Shown here: one piece after another, positions 26,759-37,835 of the stretch
How the letters are laid out: every line of letters starts with the position of its first letter
How positions within the stretch are numbered: position 1 is the first letter of the stretch
Assembly: GCF_000814905.1 (NCBI RefSeq)
Contig: NZ_JXAG01000052.1
Span: 124,001 to 188,000 of the forward strand
Direction: 5' to 3'
Origin: Enterobacter sp. Bisph1
GTDB lineage: Bacteria; Pseudomonadota; Gammaproteobacteria; Enterobacterales; Enterobacteriaceae
DNA: 64,000 bases
Position numbers and translations under genes: made by a program
Notes under the pieces: generated by a model
Seen by the model: only the letters and a program-made list of their open reading frames with translations
Databases searched by the model: none
Told to the model about the DNA's origin: nothing

Positions 26759-28237
26759 TTATCCTGCGCGAAGCAGCGTTTTAAGTTTCTCGTTGCGGCA
26801 AAACTGGCGCTTCATTTCCACGACCAGCGCATTACGCGACACAATCAGCATCACGGCGAACGCGACTCCCCCCGCAGCGACCTGCACGCCGAGCATGGCG
26901 GCCAGCGGCATATGCCCGTCGAGGGCAAGTCCGAGCCCGTAACTCACCACCAGCGTAGGCAGCGACAGGTAGAACGGCAGCCATAGACTTAAGATGTACT
27001 GACGATAGCTGGAGCCGAGTACCGGTTTGATCATCACGAAGTAGCTCAGCACGGTGTTGATGATTTGCACCATCAGGAAGCCGAGGGTGACGCCGATAGC
27101 GCCCGCCATATGTCCACCGACAACAATGGCGGGGATAAAGAGAAACGTTTTAAAGACATTGAATTTAAAGCTGATATCAACCCGCGCTTTCGCCATCAGC
27201 AACGAACCAATCGGGTTACCTACCGCACGCAGCAGGCCGACAATGCACAGCAGCTGCAGGATCGGGATAATGCTGTTCCACTTATCGCCAAACACCAGCG
27301 GCACAAAATTGTTCGATACCACCATCAGGCCCAGCAGGATCGGGAAGTTGATTATCCCCACCACGGAAAGCAGCTTGTAGAAATTGAGGCGCAGCTTCTC
27401 GGTATCGTCCTGAATTTTGGCAAACGCCGGAAACAGCACGCGGGTAATAATCGGGTTGAGCTTCATCGGCGGCACTACCGCCACGTTGTAGGCCAGGTTA
27501 TAGCCCCCGGCAACGCTGGCACCGAGAATGCGCGCCAGCACCAGCGTAGAGAGGTTGGTGTTGACGTAGTTGATGATGCTGTCCGCCGTTAACCAGGCGC
27601 CAAAACGCAGATTGGCGCTGACGGAACGCAGCGAGAAATGGAACCCCGGACGGTAAATTTTACGCCCGAAAAAGCCAAACAGCAGCGTGCGCACGGCGGT
27701 GTTGACCAGATAACCGAGGATGGCGGTCATCGCCAGCGGCCAGACGAAGGCGCTGATTACCGTAAAGCTGAAGCCCGCCAGCACCGACACCGTTTCGATA
27801 GAGCCAATCTTGCTGAACTCCAGCTCTTTTTGCATCAGCGCACGGAACTGCTGGCCGTGGGGGATCACCACAAACGCCAGCGACAGCGTTTTGATAAGCG
27901 GGGCCAAATCCGGGTTATGCAGCACGCCGGCAATCCATCCGCTCAGGAAGAACATCGCAATACAGACCACGATCCCCAACCCAACGTTGAGCCAGTAAAG
28001 GGTGGTCAGTTCGAGATGGCTTATCTCTTTGCGCTGGATTATCGAGTTGGCAATGCCGAAATCCGACAGCGTATCCGCCAGGGCGATAATCACCAGCGAA
28101 ATGGTCAGCAAGCCGAACTGGTGATTATCGATAATGCGCGCCAGCACGGTCATTTGCACCAGCCCAAGACCAATAATGGTCAGGGTGGCCATCGCTGACC
28201 ACTTTGCGCCGCTGATGGTTTTCTCTCTCAGGCTCAT
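26759..28237 (-). CDS. wzxC: Colanic acid flippase WzxC
   Basis: This 492-residue polytopic membrane protein of the polysaccharide flippase (MVF) family has the length of E. coli WzxC. About fourteen hydrophobic segments start with TISGAKWSAMATLTIIGLGL. The FGIANSIIQR and NPIITRVLFPAFAK segments are typical of WzxC/TuaB-like members. It translocates lipid-linked colanic acid units. It lies 9 bases after wcaJ. A second, unrelated flippase (8596-9852) serves the O-antigen. Confidence 0.95.
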   Translation of the reverse strand: MSLREKTISGAKWSAMATLTIIGLGLVQMTVLARIIDNHQFGLLTISLVIIALADTLSDFGIANSIIQRKEISHLELTTLYWLNVGLGIVVCIAMFFLSGWIAGVLHNPDLAPLIKTLSLAFVVIPHGQQFRALMQKELEFSKIGSIETVSVLAGFSFTVISAFVWPLAMTAILGYLVNTAVRTLLFGFFGRKIYRPGFHFSLRSVSANLRFGAWLTADSIINYVNTNLSTLVLARILGASVAGGYNLAYNVAVVPPMKLNPIITRVLFPAFAKIQDDTEKLRLNFYKLLSVVGIINFPILLGLMVVSNNFVPLVFGDKWNSIIPILQLLCIVGLLRAVGNPIGSLLMAKARVDISFKFNVFKTFLFIPAIVVGGHMAGAIGVTLGFLMVQIINTVLSYFVMIKPVLGSSYRQYILSLWLPFYLSLPTLVVSYGLGLALDGHMPLAAMLGVQVAAGGVAFAVMLIVSRNALVVEMKRQFCRNEKLKTLLRAG

Positions 28238-28246
28238 GACCTTTCC

Positions 28247-29641
28247 TTAATACGCCGCTTTGTTAATAAAGCCTTTAAAGATGGTCAGAAAAACGATTTT
28301 GATATCGAACCACAGGCTCCACTCGCGGATATACTCGAGGTCGAACTCAATACGTTTTTCCATTTTTTCCAGCGTGTCGGTCTCACCGCGCCAGCCATTA
28401 ATCTGCGCCCAGCCGGTAATGCCAGGTTTCACTTTATGGCGCAGCATGTAGCCCTCAATCAGCGAACGATACTGCTCATTGTGCGCCACCGCGTGCGGGC
28501 GCGGACCGACGATTGACATGCCGCCGGTCAGCACGTTGATAAACTGCGGCAGTTCATCAAGAGACGTGCGGCGCAGGAAGCTGCCCACTTTGGTGACGCG
28601 CGGATCGTTCTGCGTCGCCTGGGTGACCACTTTGTCATTTTCCATTACCCGCATTGAGCGGAATTTCCACACTTTGATCGGCTTACCGTCCATGCCATAA
28701 CGGGTCTGGCGGAAAATCACCGGGCCTGGCGAACTGACTTTTACCGCCACCGAAATCGCCAGCAGTACCGGAGAAATAAGCAGCAGGATAAGCGAAGCGA
28801 GGATAATATCCTCCACGCGTTTCAGGATGCGGTTCACACCAGAGAGCGGCGTGTCATACAGCGGTACCACCGGTACGCCGTTAACTTCTTCTATCCGTGA
28901 ATGCAGGATATTAAAGGTGAATACATCAGGGATAAGGATCACGGAACAGGTGGTATCCGCCAGATCGCGCACCAGCTTTTTAATGCAGGCGGCGTCATTC
29001 ATCGACATCGCGATATAGACGTTGTGGATCTTGCCGCTTTTCGCGTCTTCCACCAGCTGTTCAAGATTGCCTGCCCAGCCGGTGGTAATGCCGCCCGGTT
29101 GCGGATCGTGATAAACCCCGACCACATCAAAGCCGAGCCACGGTTCATTGCGAAAACCTTCCAGCAGCTCCTGGCCCATCGGCATATCACCCGCCACCGC
29201 CACGCGACGCGTGTTGTAGCCGAGATTACGCAGCCAGCCCGCACCGAAGCGGATCACCGCCCGGCAAAGCATCAATCCCATGGTGGTTAACAAATACCAG
29301 GCGAGATATATACCGAAGGTATTATCGAAATCCGTATTGAAGGCCAGCAGACCGGCGCTAAAAATCAGGCTTAGCGTCCAGTTTTGTAACAGTAGAATCA
29401 GTTCAGTAGTGATTTTCACCCCCCGCCACGAGCGGTAAAAATCGGTCATGCCGCCGATCATCTGGAAGACAACCAGCGTAATCAGAGCCATCAGAAGATG
29501 CATGTAGAGAAACGGCAGCGCATTGACCTTGCACACCAACCACAGGCCGCCGAACATAATGGTAATGTCGGAGAAGCGCTGCACGATAGAGATTAACGAT
29601 GCATTCGTTTTGGCCCGGTCGCGTTTTTTTAGATGAGTCAT
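28247..29641 (-). CDS. wcaJ: Undecaprenyl-phosphate glucose phosphotransferase WcaJ
   Basis: The 464-residue product (start ATG 29639-29641, E. coli length) starts colanic acid synthesis by moving glucose-1-phosphate from UDP-glucose to undecaprenyl phosphate. Several N-terminal hydrophobic helices and a CoA-binding-like domain precede the catalytic bacterial sugar transferase domain: SSPGPVIFRQTRYGMDGKP, VWKFRSMRV, LDELPQFINVLTGGMSIVGPRPHA and KPGITGWAQINGWRGET. It lies behind manB, separated by a short hairpin. It competes with the WbpL-like enzyme for undecaprenyl phosphate. Confidence 0.96.
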   Translation of the reverse strand: MTHLKKRDRAKTNASLISIVQRFSDITIMFGGLWLVCKVNALPFLYMHLLMALITLVVFQMIGGMTDFYRSWRGVKITTELILLLQNWTLSLIFSAGLLAFNTDFDNTFGIYLAWYLLTTMGLMLCRAVIRFGAGWLRNLGYNTRRVAVAGDMPMGQELLEGFRNEPWLGFDVVGVYHDPQPGGITTGWAGNLEQLVEDAKSGKIHNVYIAMSMNDAACIKKLVRDLADTTCSVILIPDVFTFNILHSRIEEVNGVPVVPLYDTPLSGVNRILKRVEDIILASLILLLISPVLLAISVAVKVSSPGPVIFRQTRYGMDGKPIKVWKFRSMRVMENDKVVTQATQNDPRVTKVGSFLRRTSLDELPQFINVLTGGMSIVGPRPHAVAHNEQYRSLIEGYMLRHKVKPGITGWAQINGWRGETDTLEKMEKRIEFDLEYIREWSLWFDIKIVFLTIFKGFINKAAY

Positions 29642-29663
29642 TGTTGTACCTGCCTGTATGTTG

Positions 29664-29687
29664 CCCCTCCCCGACATCGGGGAGAGG
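29664..29687 (-). repeat. Intercistronic hairpin between manB and wcaJ
   Basis: An inverted repeat CTCCCCGA/TCGGGGAG (29667-29684) leaves almost no loop as drawn, so the real loop must open a few pairs. There is no T-run after it on the operon strand. It could protect or end part of the transcript, or be a small dispersed palindrome. Confidence 0.5.
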
Positions 29688-29699
29688 AACGCCTTATAG

Positions 29700-31070
29700 T
29701 TATTGATTCAACAGCGCCAGAATTTCCTGCGTTCGCGCTTCCATCAACGCCACGTCGCGCCGTGATTCCACGTTCAAACGCACAACCGGTTCGGTATTAG
29801 ACGAGCGCAGATTGAAGCGCCAGTCAGCAAAGGCGATGCTGATACCGTCGGTGCGATCGATGGAGAGCGCGCCCGGCGTGAAATGCTGCTCAACGCGGTT
29901 GATAGCCGTCGCCGGATCCGCCAGTTTGCGGTTGATTTCGCCGCTGGCCGGAAACGCCAGCATGCGGTCGCTGACCAGCTGCGCCAGAGTTTTACCCTTC
30001 AGGCACAGCAGTTCGGTTACCAGCAGCCACGGGATCATGCCGCTGTCACAGTAGGCAAAGTCACGGAAGTAGTGATGCGCGCTCATTTCGCCGCCATAAA
30101 TGGCGTCCTCTTCACGCATCCGCTCTTTAATAAAGGCATGGCCGGTTTTCGACATTACTGGCGTACCGCCTGCGCGACCGACCACGTCGACGGTGTTCCA
30201 TGACAGGCGCGGGTCGTGAATGATTTTCGCCCCAGGGTGTTTTTCGAGGAACGCTTCCGCCAGCAGGCCGACAATGTAGTAGCCTTCGATAAACTGCCCA
30301 TCGCCGTCGAACAGGAAGCAGCGGTCGAAATCGCCGTCAAAGGCAATCCCCATATCTGCGTTATGCTCAATCACCGCGTTGCGGGTATCGGCGCGGCACT
30401 CTGGCAGCAGCGGGTTAGGAATACCGTGCGGGAAGGTGCCGTCCGGCTCGTTATGGACTTTGATAAACGTCACCGGCACATTCAGCGCCTTAAAGCGGGC
30501 CTCAATGGCGTCAATGACCGGACCTGCCGCACCGTTACCGGAGTTAATCACCAGCTTCAGCGGTTGCAGATTGTTGGTGTCGATATAGCCCAGCAGGTGA
30601 TCGATATAGGCATCGCGCAGATTAATTTGCTCATAGCTGCCGCGTTTCGCCGGGTTGACCGGCGGGAAATCGTTGGCTTCCGCCAGGCGTTGCACATCGC
30701 GCAGCCCGGTATCGCCGCTGATCGGACGTGCGCCCTTGCGCACCAGCTTCATGCCGTTATAGTCCATCGGGTTATGGCTGGCGGTGACTTCAATACCGCC
30801 ATCAACGCCAAGATGGAAAGTGGCGAAATAGATCTCTTCCGTGCCGGAAAGACCGATATCCAGCACATTAACACCGGCGTCCTGTAAGCCTTTTGCCAGC
30901 GCCAGCTTCAGCGCTTCGCTGGTCTGACGCACATCGCCGCCGAGCACAATGGTGTCCGGCTTCAGGTATTCCCCATAGGCGCGGCCAATACGCCATGCAA
31001 TATCTTCGTTGAGTTCTTCGCCCAGCTTGCCGCGAATATCGTAAGCTTTAAAACAGGTTAATTTTTCCAT
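29700..31070 (-). CDS. cpsG: Phosphomannomutase of the colanic acid operon
   Basis: The protein has 456 residues from ATG 31068-31070, equal to E. coli CpsG/ManB. An upstream in-frame start would add seven. [15 protein letters not shown] begins domain 1, [14 protein letters not shown] carries the phosphoserine, FDGDFDRCF the metal-binding loop, [10 protein letters not shown] the sugar-binding loop and [15 protein letters not shown] the phosphate-binding loop. It converts mannose 6-phosphate to mannose 1-phosphate for GDP-mannose and thus GDP-fucose. It lies 106 bases after manC, a gap that contains a strong hairpin. Confidence 0.96.
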   Translation of the reverse strand: MEKLTCFKAYDIRGKLGEELNEDIAWRIGRAYGEYLKPDTIVLGGDVRQTSEALKLALAKGLQDAGVNVLDIGLSGTEEIYFATFHLGVDGGIEVTASHNPMDYNGMKLVRKGARPISGDTGLRDVQRLAEANDFPPVNPAKRGSYEQINLRDAYIDHLLGYIDTNNLQPLKLVINSGNGAAGPVIDAIEARFKALNVPVTFIKVHNEPDGTFPHGIPNPLLPECRADTRNAVIEHNADMGIAFDGDFDRCFLFDGDGQFIEGYYIVGLLAEAFLEKHPGAKIIHDPRLSWNTVDVVGRAGGTPVMSKTGHAFIKERMREEDAIYGGEMSAHHYFRDFAYCDSGMIPWLLVTELLCLKGKTLAQLVSDRMLAFPASGEINRKLADPATAINRVEQHFTPGALSIDRTDGISIAFADWRFNLRSSNTEPVVRLNVESRRDVALMEARTQEILALLNQ

Positions 31071-31143
31071 TATTACCTCTTCTTCAGGCAACAGTCAGCC
31101 TTGACCGCAGTATGGCCATATCATGTTGATTTTGAATTTATAA

Positions 31144-31169
31144 GCCGGGTAACCGTTACGTTATCCGGC
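31144..31169 (-). repeat. Intercistronic hairpin between manC and manB
   Basis: A 10-bp inverted repeat GCCGGGTAAC/GTTATCCGGC with one G-T wobble and a six-base CGTTAC loop. The GCCGG ends resemble enterobacterial REP units, but a full REP sequence is not present. It lies in the 106-base gap between manC and manB. Confidence 0.6.
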
Positions 31170-31176
31170 GCGGGTA

Positions 31177-32613
31177 TTAAATACGGCCGTAACGGTCGGC
31201 AAACCGCACAATGTCGTCCTCTTCAAGGTACGAACCGGAGCGCACCTCAATCAGATCGAGGGGGATTTTCCCGGGGTTTTCCAGACAGTGACGCGCGCCG
31301 AGCGGAATATAGATAGACTCGTTTTCGCCCAGCAGTTTCACTTCATCGTCAATGGTTACTTTTGCCGTACCGGCTACCACCACCCAGTGCTCAGCACGGT
31401 GATGATGCATCTGTACGGAAAGGCCCTCGCCCGGCTTCACGGTGATACGCTTCACCTGATAGCGATCGCCGGAATCGATGGAGTCGTATTTCCCCCACGG
31501 GCGGTATACTTCGCGATGAATATGGTGTTCGTGACGACCATCGGCTTTGATCTGCTCGACCACTTTTTTCACATCCTGCACGGCGTTGCGATCGGCAATC
31601 AGCACCGCGTCTTTGGTTTGCACCACTACCAGATCTTTCACGCCGACGGTCGTCACCAGCCCCGATTCCGCATACACATAGCTGTTTTCGGTTTTGTGGC
31701 TAATCACGTCGCCGTGATGGACGTTTCCCTCCGGCGTGTGCTGGCTTATCTCCCACAGCGAGGACCACGAGCCAACATCGCTCCAGCCAGCGTCCATCGG
31801 CACCACCACCGCATCGGCGGTTCTTTCCATTACCGCGTAGTCAATCGACTCTTCCGGGCAGGCGAGGAACGACTCTTCATCGACGCGGATAAAGTCCATA
31901 TCCGGGTCGGTGGCTTCCATCGCTTTCTCACAGGCGGTGAGAATATCCGGGCGATACTTTTTCAGCTCTTCCAGATAACGACCGGCGCGGAACAGGAACA
32001 TACCGCTGTTCCAGTAATATTCACCGCTGGCAACATAACCCTGCGCCGTTTCGAGATTCGGTTTTTCGACAAACTGCGCCACTTCAAACGCCACCGCATC
32101 AACCTGACCGGCTGACACCGCGCCGCCGCGGATATAGCCATAACCGGTTTCCGGCAGATCCGGTACGATCCCAAAAGTCACCAGCTTGCCCGCGTCGGCG
32201 AAGGGGATCGCGTTGCGCACGGAAGTGCGAAACGCCTCTTCGTCCTGAATCACATGGTCAGCCGCCAGCACCAGCATCAGCGGATCGCTGTCCGGATGGT
32301 GACGGGTGATCGCCAGCGCAGCGAGAGCGATGGCCGGTGCGGTGTTACGACCCGCCGGTTCCAGAATGATGTTCTCCGTCAGCTTATGCAGCTGACGCAG
32401 CTGCTCTGCGACGATAAAGCGATGCTGTTCGTTGCAAATCACCACCGGGCTTTCGCACTCGACGCCGTTAAGACGGCTGATGGTGGTTTGCAACATGGTG
32501 AGCTCGCCTTTCAGGCAGAGAAACTGTTTAGGGTAAAGTACACGGGACAGCGGCCACAGACGGCTGCCAGAGCCGCCAGCCATCACCACCGGATAGAGTT
32601 GTGTTTGACTCAT
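31177..32613 (-). CDS. cpsB: Mannose-1-phosphate guanylyltransferase
   Basis: This 478-residue bifunctional-type enzyme (E. coli CpsB/ManC length) makes GDP-mannose. [16 protein letters not shown] is the nucleotide loop, [26 protein letters not shown] lies in the catalytic domain, and [13 protein letters not shown] is near its end. A cupin-like mannose-6-phosphate isomerase domain follows, with [19 protein letters not shown]. Its GDP-mannose feeds Gmd and Fcl. The start overlaps the wcaI stop by 4 bases. Confidence 0.96.
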   Translation of the reverse strand: MSQTQLYPVVMAGGSGSRLWPLSRVLYPKQFLCLKGELTMLQTTISRLNGVECESPVVICNEQHRFIVAEQLRQLHKLTENIILEPAGRNTAPAIALAALAITRHHPDSDPLMLVLAADHVIQDEEAFRTSVRNAIPFADAGKLVTFGIVPDLPETGYGYIRGGAVSAGQVDAVAFEVAQFVEKPNLETAQGYVASGEYYWNSGMFLFRAGRYLEELKKYRPDILTACEKAMEATDPDMDFIRVDEESFLACPEESIDYAVMERTADAVVVPMDAGWSDVGSWSSLWEISQHTPEGNVHHGDVISHKTENSYVYAESGLVTTVGVKDLVVVQTKDAVLIADRNAVQDVKKVVEQIKADGRHEHHIHREVYRPWGKYDSIDSGDRYQVKRITVKPGEGLSVQMHHHRAEHWVVVAGTAKVTIDDEVKLLGENESIYIPLGARHCLENPGKIPLDLIEVRSGSYLEEDDIVRFADRYGRI

Positions 32614-33911
32614 GATTTATCCCCATTACCATCAAAGCGCAGTTCGCCGTCAGGCGCGCTTTCGCGGGCATGCACGGGCTCCGGGCTTTGCGGGCTGATA
32701 TCTGCAATAAACTGGCTTAACACGTTCTCTTTCTCGAGCGTGCGTTCGGCATATTCACGTGCCACCGTGTTGTCTTTGGGCAGCGCCAGCGCGCGCTCAA
32801 TGCCCCAGGTCAGCGCTTCAACGGATTCCGGTTCCACGCAGACCGCAATGCCAGGCGTGGTTAAACACAGCTGGCCTAATTCGGTACTCTCTTCTGCGGT
32901 GATGACTGCGTTGCCGCCCACCGCCAGAATATTGGTTAACTTCGAAGGCAACACTGCATCCGCCGCGCCGCGTTTTTGGATCACCAAATGGCAATCACCC
33001 ATTTTCAGCAGCGCCGGCAGCGCGTCATAAGGCTGCAACGGCAAGAATTTCACATTGGTAAGCCCGCGATCGCCGACCATTTTTTCCAGTCGTGCCTTGC
33101 CGCCGCCCTGGCCGACAATCACAAACAGCCACGGCTGGTTGTGCAGCTTCGCTGCGGCTTCAATGACGTTTTCCAGCCCCTGCTTTTCACCAATATTGCC
33201 GGAATAAAGAATGATTTTTTTGTCATCCGGCAGGCCGAGGGTGCGACGCAGCTGTGCGACAGTTTCACTGTCGACATCGCGAAAACGCGCCACTTCGGAC
33301 CAATTGGGAAAGAAAATCAGTTTCTCTGCCGCCACACCTTTTTCTCGCGCTTTGTTCATCATTGAGCGGGAGATGGTCGACACATTGTCGACGTGGAGCA
33401 GATTGCTGCGTTCAAAGGCGGTCGCCAGCTTAGCCACCCGACCGCTCTTACCTTTGCCCGCCATGCCTAGCCCTAACATGGCGTCCACTTCATAATCCTG
33501 AATATGCAGCACGGTTTTCGCACCGCTCAGTGTTGCCAGCAGGCGCATGCCAGGCGTGCAAAACAGCGTTGGCACAACGCCGATAATGCGATCCGGTTTC
33601 CAGCGACGTTGCGCCATCAACGGGAAGAAACTGCTGAAGGCAAAACTGCCCAGATGCAGCAGCCTTTTTAAGGTCGATGGCTGCGCCGGAACATACAGTG
33701 GGCAGCGCCATACCGTGGCGGCACCCTGCTCTTTGCGCCAGCGCCAGGCGCTGTAATGCTCGCCGACTTTCCATTCCGGGTAGTACGGCGGCGCGGTAAT
33801 CACGCGCACGTCATGGCCCTGACGGGCCATCCATTCCACCATTTCGCCGGTGTACTTACCGATCCCGGTTAGCTCCGGCGAATAGTTAATGCCATAGACC
33901 AGGATTTTCAT
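32610..33911 (-). CDS. wcaI: Colanic acid fucosyltransferase WcaI (GT4)
   Basis: This 433-residue GT-B transferase matches E. coli WcaI along its whole length: [55 protein letters not shown] and [18 protein letters not shown]. coli WcaI is about 407 residues. The extra 26 or so are a polar C-terminal tail after QFIADI, rich in Ser/Pro/Asp/Gly, that runs into the start of manC (4-base overlap). The enzyme adds the first fucose to the lipid-linked glucose in current models. The tail is probably neutral, created by loss of the ancestral stop. Confidence 0.94.
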   Translation of the reverse strand: MKILVYGINYSPELTGIGKYTGEMVEWMARQGHDVRVITAPPYYPEWKVGEHYSAWRWRKEQGAATVWRCPLYVPAQPSTLKRLLHLGSFAFSSFFPLMAQRRWKPDRIIGVVPTLFCTPGMRLLATLSGAKTVLHIQDYEVDAMLGLGMAGKGKSGRVAKLATAFERSNLLHVDNVSTISRSMMNKAREKGVAAEKLIFFPNWSEVARFRDVDSETVAQLRRTLGLPDDKKIILYSGNIGEKQGLENVIEAAAKLHNQPWLFVIVGQGGGKARLEKMVGDRGLTNVKFLPLQPYDALPALLKMGDCHLVIQKRGAADAVLPSKLTNILAVGGNAVITAEESTELGQLCLTTPGIAVCVEPESVEALTWGIERALALPKDNTVAREYAERTLEKENVLSQFIADISPQSPEPVHARESAPDGELRFDGNGDKS

Positions 33912-34381
33912 AAGCCCGGTACTCCCTGCGCATCGAGGAAATAGGCGCGGCTGTTGTCATGCACCAGCGGATCGGCAATCAGCGACTCCGGGCTTCCCCA
34001 GCGGTAGTCATTGTGCTGATCCGTCGGCAGCGCGAGCGTCTCTTCGTTCACACGCAGGCGAAAGCCCAGCACGATGTAGTGCGTGGAAAATTCCGGCCCG
34101 GAAAAGTTGTCGTCATAGAAGTGCTGCCAGACGCCGTAAAACTCGCCTGCCGACATCGGCAGGCGCAGTCCCAGTTCCGCCTGAGTCAGTCGCTCGAAAG
34201 CGGCCGCCAGCGGTTCGTCCTTCTGCACGCGTCCGCCCGGGACAAACCAGTATCCCTGCGCCGGGCGGTTAGTACGCTTGCCGAGTAAAAACTCGCCGCG
34301 CTGGTTTTCCACGATTAAATCGATGGAGATCAGCGGAGTGGAACGCACCACGGTGGCAAAATCTTCCTGACTCAAAAACAT
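33908..34381 (-). CDS. gmm: GDP-mannose mannosyl hydrolase
   Basis: The protein has 157 residues (E. coli Gmm about 159). It is a Nudix-fold enzyme that hydrolyses GDP-mannose or GDP-glucose at the sugar carbon rather than the pyrophosphate. The box [27 protein letters not shown] has Arg-Leu where ordinary Nudix enzymes have Arg-Glu, which is the known trait of this branch. It overlaps wcaI by 4 bases and sits 2 bases after fcl. It probably tunes the GDP-mannose/GDP-fucose pool. Confidence 0.94.
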   Translation of the reverse strand: MFLSQEDFATVVRSTPLISIDLIVENQRGEFLLGKRTNRPAQGYWFVPGGRVQKDEPLAAAFERLTQAELGLRLPMSAGEFYGVWQHFYDDNFSGPEFSTHYIVLGFRLRVNEETLALPTDQHNDYRWGSPESLIADPLVHDNSRAYFLDAQGVPGL

Positions 34382-34383
34382 GC

Positions 34384-35349
34384 TTACCCCCGGAACCGAT
34401 GCTGGTTTTCAAGGAACCACTGGTAGGTGCTCGCAAGCCCGGCTTCCAGTGAGATCTCGTGATACCAGCCAAGCTGATGCAGGCGCGTCACATCGAGCAG
34501 TTTGCGCGGCGTACCGTCGGGTTTAGTGGCGTCGAACACCACGCGCCCTTTGTAGCCAACCACGCTTGCCACAGTTTGCGCCAGCTCACGGATGGTGCAG
34601 TCCACGCCGGTGCCGACGTTGATATGCGACAGCATCGTTTCGGTATTCTCCTGCCACACTTCGCGCGCCAGTTCCTGAACGTGAATGCTGGCCGCAGCCA
34701 TATCATCGACGTGCAGAAATTCACGCATCGGTGTACCACTGCCCCACACCACCACATCCGGCGCATTTTCCTGAGTCGCTTCATGGAAGCGGCGCAGCAG
34801 CGCAGGAATAACGTGCGAGTTGCTCGGGTGGAAGTTGTCGTGCGGCCCGTACAGATTGGTCGGCATCACCGAGCGATAGTCGCGGTCATACTGACGGTTG
34901 TAGGATTCGCACAGCTTGATGCCGGCAATTTTCGCAATTGCGTACGGCTCGTTAGTCGGCTCCAGCGTGCCCTGCAGCAGTTCGCTTTCAGCGATAGGCT
35001 GATGCGCCAGCTTCGGATAAATACAGGACGAACCGAGGAACAACAGCTTGTTCACGTCGTGCTTGTGCGCGGCATGAATGATGTTGCTCTCAATCATCAT
35101 ATTTTCGTAGATAAAGTCCGCCGGATAGGTATTGTTCGCCACAATACCGCCGACTTTCGCCGCCGCCAGGTAAACCTGGTCGATACGCTGGGAGGCGAAA
35201 AACGCCTCCACCGCCGCGCCGTCAAGCAGGTTCAGCTCTTCGCGCGAGCGCAGAACCAGTTCAATATCCGCACGCTGCTCAAGCTGGCGTACGATGGCTG
35301 ACCCCACCATCCCGCGGTGGCCAGCCACAAATACACGTTGTTTGCTCAT
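34384..35349 (-). CDS. fcl: GDP-L-fucose synthase
   Basis: This 321-residue epimerase-reductase (E. coli Fcl/WcaG length) converts GDP-4-keto-6-deoxymannose to GDP-L-fucose with [21 protein letters not shown] is the dinucleotide loop, [16 protein letters not shown] carries the catalytic Ser/Cys, and [17 protein letters not shown] holds the Tyr-Lys pair. It lies 2 bases after gmd, which supplies its substrate. Confidence 0.96.
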   Translation of the reverse strand: MSKQRVFVAGHRGMVGSAIVRQLEQRADIELVLRSREELNLLDGAAVEAFFASQRIDQVYLAAAKVGGIVANNTYPADFIYENMMIESNIIHAAHKHDVNKLLFLGSSCIYPKLAHQPIAESELLQGTLEPTNEPYAIAKIAGIKLCESYNRQYDRDYRSVMPTNLYGPHDNFHPSNSHVIPALLRRFHEATQENAPDVVVWGSGTPMREFLHVDDMAAASIHVQELAREVWQENTETMLSHINVGTGVDCTIRELAQTVASVVGYKGRVVFDATKPDGTPRKLLDVTRLHQLGWYHEISLEAGLASTYQWFLENQHRFRG

Positions 35350-35351
35350 GC

Positions 35352-36473
35352 TCAGGACTCCAGCGCGATGGCAACCTCGTAACCGTGGGCCTTAAGCAGG
35401 GAGTGTTTTTTCGCTGCTTCCAGATCTTTTGCCACCATCTCGGAAACCATTTCCTGCAGAGTCGTTTCCGGTTTCCAGCCCAGTTTTTCGTGTGCTTTGG
35501 TCGGGTCACCGAGCAGGGTTTCCACTTCAGCAGGACGGAAGTAGCGCGGGTCAACGGCGACAATCACATCACCCGGTTTCACGCCCGGTGCGTCATGACC
35601 GGTAACAGAAACCACGATGCCCTTCTCTTCCACGCCGGTGCCTTCAAAGCGCAGTTTAATACCCAACTGAGCGGCGGCCATTTCCACGAACTGACGCACG
35701 GAGTACTGCACGCCGGTAGCGATAACGAAATCTTCTGGCTGTTCCTGCTGCAGCATCATCCACTGCATTCTGACGTAATCTTTGGCATGGCCCCAGTCAC
35801 GCAGGGAGTCCATGTTGCCGAGATACAGGCAGGATTCCAGACCCTGAGCGATGTTGGCGATAGCGCGGGTAATTTTACGGGTCACGAAGGTTTCGCCACG
35901 GCGCGGAGATTCGTGGTTGAACAGGATGCCGTTGCAGGCATACATGCCGTAGGATTCACGGTAGTTTACGGTTATCCAGTAAGCGTAGAGTTTGGCCACT
36001 GCGTACGGAGAGCGCGGATAGAACGGCGTGGTCTCTTTCTGCGGGATTTCCTGCACCAGGCCGTACAGCTCAGAAGTGGACGCCTGATAGAAGCGGGTTT
36101 TCTTTTCCAGACCGAGGAAGCGAATCGCTTCCAGCAGACGCAGCGTACCCATGGCATCGACATCGGCAGTGTATTCCGGCGATTCAAACGACACGGCAAC
36201 GTGGCTCATGGCGCCCAGGTTGTACACCTCATCCGGCTGCACTTCCTGCAGGATGCGCGTCAGGTTGGAGGAATCGGTCAGGTCACCGTAGTGCAAATGG
36301 AATTTCGGGTCGCTGGTGTGCGGATCCTGGTAGATATGATCCACACGCTCGGTATTGAATGAGGAAGCACGGCGTTTGATACCGTGAACTTCGTAACCCT
36401 TCTCCAGAAGCAGTTCCGCCAGATAAGAGCCATCTTGCCCGGTTACGCCGGTGATGAGAGCGACTTTAGACAT
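35352..36473 (-). CDS. gmd: GDP-mannose 4,6-dehydratase
   Basis: This 373-residue enzyme (E. coli Gmd length) forms GDP-4-keto-6-deoxymannose. [20 protein letters not shown] binds [18 protein letters not shown] carries the catalytic Thr/Ser and Glu, and [15 protein letters not shown] the Tyr-Lys pair. It is the first committed step to GDP-fucose for colanic acid. It starts 25 bases after wcaF. Confidence 0.97.
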   Translation of the reverse strand: MSKVALITGVTGQDGSYLAELLLEKGYEVHGIKRRASSFNTERVDHIYQDPHTSDPKFHLHYGDLTDSSNLTRILQEVQPDEVYNLGAMSHVAVSFESPEYTADVDAMGTLRLLEAIRFLGLEKKTRFYQASTSELYGLVQEIPQKETTPFYPRSPYAVAKLYAYWITVNYRESYGMYACNGILFNHESPRRGETFVTRKITRAIANIAQGLESCLYLGNMDSLRDWGHAKDYVRMQWMMLQQEQPEDFVIATGVQYSVRQFVEMAAAQLGIKLRFEGTGVEEKGIVVSVTGHDAPGVKPGDVIVAVDPRYFRPAEVETLLGDPTKAHEKLGWKPETTLQEMVSEMVAKDLEAAKKHSLLKAHGYEVAIALES

Positions 36474-36498
36474 AATTTATTTTCCTCAATAGTCCCTG

Positions 36499-37053
36499 TT
36501 AGGGAGTTACCTTTTCAACGCGTTCGCGCGTCACCACTGCGGGATTGCCCCGGCAAATCACGTTTGCCGGAAGCGATTTAAAAACACTGCTGCGCGCACC
36601 GACTACCGTCCCGTCGCCGATGGAGACGCCCGGCGCGACAAACACATCTGTCGCCAGCCAGCACTTCTCACCAATCACGATGGGCGTCGCGTTAATATCA
36701 AAATGCGCGCTCATATAATCGTGACTGCCGGTGCACAAATAACATTTCTGAGAAACCACTGAATTCGCGCCGATAGAAATATCGCCCAGCGTATATAACA
36801 CTGCGTCATCGCCTACCCAGGCGTAATCGCCCAAAGTTAATTTCCACGGATAGGTAATTTTTACTGACGGACGAATTACCACGCCTTTGCCAATTTTTGC
36901 GCCAAATAAACGCAACAGAAATGCGCGCCAGCGATACAGCACCTGCGGGGACCATGCGAATAATGTCGCCTGAACTGCCCACCACAGTTGAACCTTAATA
37001 GCGTTGCCGCCCCGAAAGCCTTTCGGCACGGAGAATCCTTGTAAATCCTGCAT
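36499..37053 (-). CDS. wcaF: Colanic acid acetyltransferase WcaF
   Basis: This 184-residue left-handed beta-helix acetyltransferase (E. coli about 182) has hexapeptide repeats through IGKGVVIRPSVKITYPWKL, LGDYAWVGDDAVLYTLG, ISIGANSVVSQKCYLCTGSH and IGEKCWLATDVFVAPGVSIG. The SHDYMSAHFD loop carries the catalytic His. It O-acetylates a fucose of the unit in current models. It lies 22 bases after wcaE. Confidence 0.94.
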   Translation of the reverse strand: MQDLQGFSVPKGFRGGNAIKVQLWWAVQATLFAWSPQVLYRWRAFLLRLFGAKIGKGVVIRPSVKITYPWKLTLGDYAWVGDDAVLYTLGDISIGANSVVSQKCYLCTGSHDYMSAHFDINATPIVIGEKCWLATDVFVAPGVSIGDGTVVGARSSVFKSLPANVICRGNPAVVTRERVEKVTP

Positions 37054-37075
37054 AGTTTTTCCTTATATCTGAGCA

Positions 37076-37822
37076 CTACGCTTTGTTATATAAGGCCTTT
37101 GCTTTGCCGGTTGTCCTTAAACGCAACATATATGACAACTGTGCCCAGAATCCCGGCACGCGTAAAATCGTACGCTGCACTTTGCGGGCATCCTGACATA
37201 ATTCAAGATTATTAGAGGTTGATACGCCGCCCATCGAAAATTCAGAAACCAGACCTTTCAGTCGTTTAAACGGAAAACCTGCCTTGAACATTCTGGCTGC
37301 TAATGCGTAATCGGAAGAGACTTTAAATTGCAGATCGTAGGGGTAAGTTTTCAGACCTTTTACCGGGAAAAATATTGCCTGATGGCTGGCCGGCAGGCTG
37401 TGGTAAATATACCAACCGCTTTTTGCGCTACGACGTACTTTGGTGCCATCGCCGAAATCCAGCAGCGCATCACCAATATACATCGCGTTCTCTTTTTCAT
37501 TATCCAGCTGGTTTACAACATCCACGATTTCTTCATGGAATATATCGCCAGAGTTAAGAAACAGCGCAAAGCGGCCCGCGGCCATATCAATCCCTTTATT
37601 CATAGCATCATAGATGCCTTTGTCGCGTTCGCTGATGTAGCGCAGGTTGTACTGTCCGTTGAGATTTTTAAGAAATTCCTCAGTACCGTCCTGTGAACCG
37701 CCATCAACCACAATCCATTCAAATTCGATATTCTTTGCTTTCGCCAGGTGAGCCAGCGACTGCCAGGTTTTCATCACACCTTCATAATTTCGAAACGCGA
37801 CAGTAATAACACTTAGCAGCAT
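37076..37822 (-). CDS. wcaE: Colanic acid glycosyltransferase WcaE (GT2)
   Basis: The protein has 248 residues from ATG 37820-37822 ([12 protein letters not shown]), the E. coli WcaE length. A GTG three codons earlier is less likely. [18 protein letters not shown] binds the nucleotide and [13 protein letters not shown] carries the metal-binding Asp. It transfers the second fucose in current models. It lies 13 bases after wcaD. Confidence 0.93.
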   Translation of the reverse strand: MLLSVITVAFRNYEGVMKTWQSLAHLAKAKNIEFEWIVVDGGSQDGTEEFLKNLNGQYNLRYISERDKGIYDAMNKGIDMAAGRFALFLNSGDIFHEEIVDVVNQLDNEKENAMYIGDALLDFGDGTKVRRSAKSGWYIYHSLPASHQAIFFPVKGLKTYPYDLQFKVSSDYALAARMFKAGFPFKRLKGLVSEFSMGGVSTSNNLELCQDARKVQRTILRVPGFWAQLSYMLRLRTTGKAKALYNKA

Positions 37823-37835
37823 TTGACCCACCTCA

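Noticed and set aside
34459-36362. Long plus-strand frames opposite fcl and gmd
   Set aside because: These are GC-driven shadows of conserved genes with no family match; the minus-strand genes are unambiguous.
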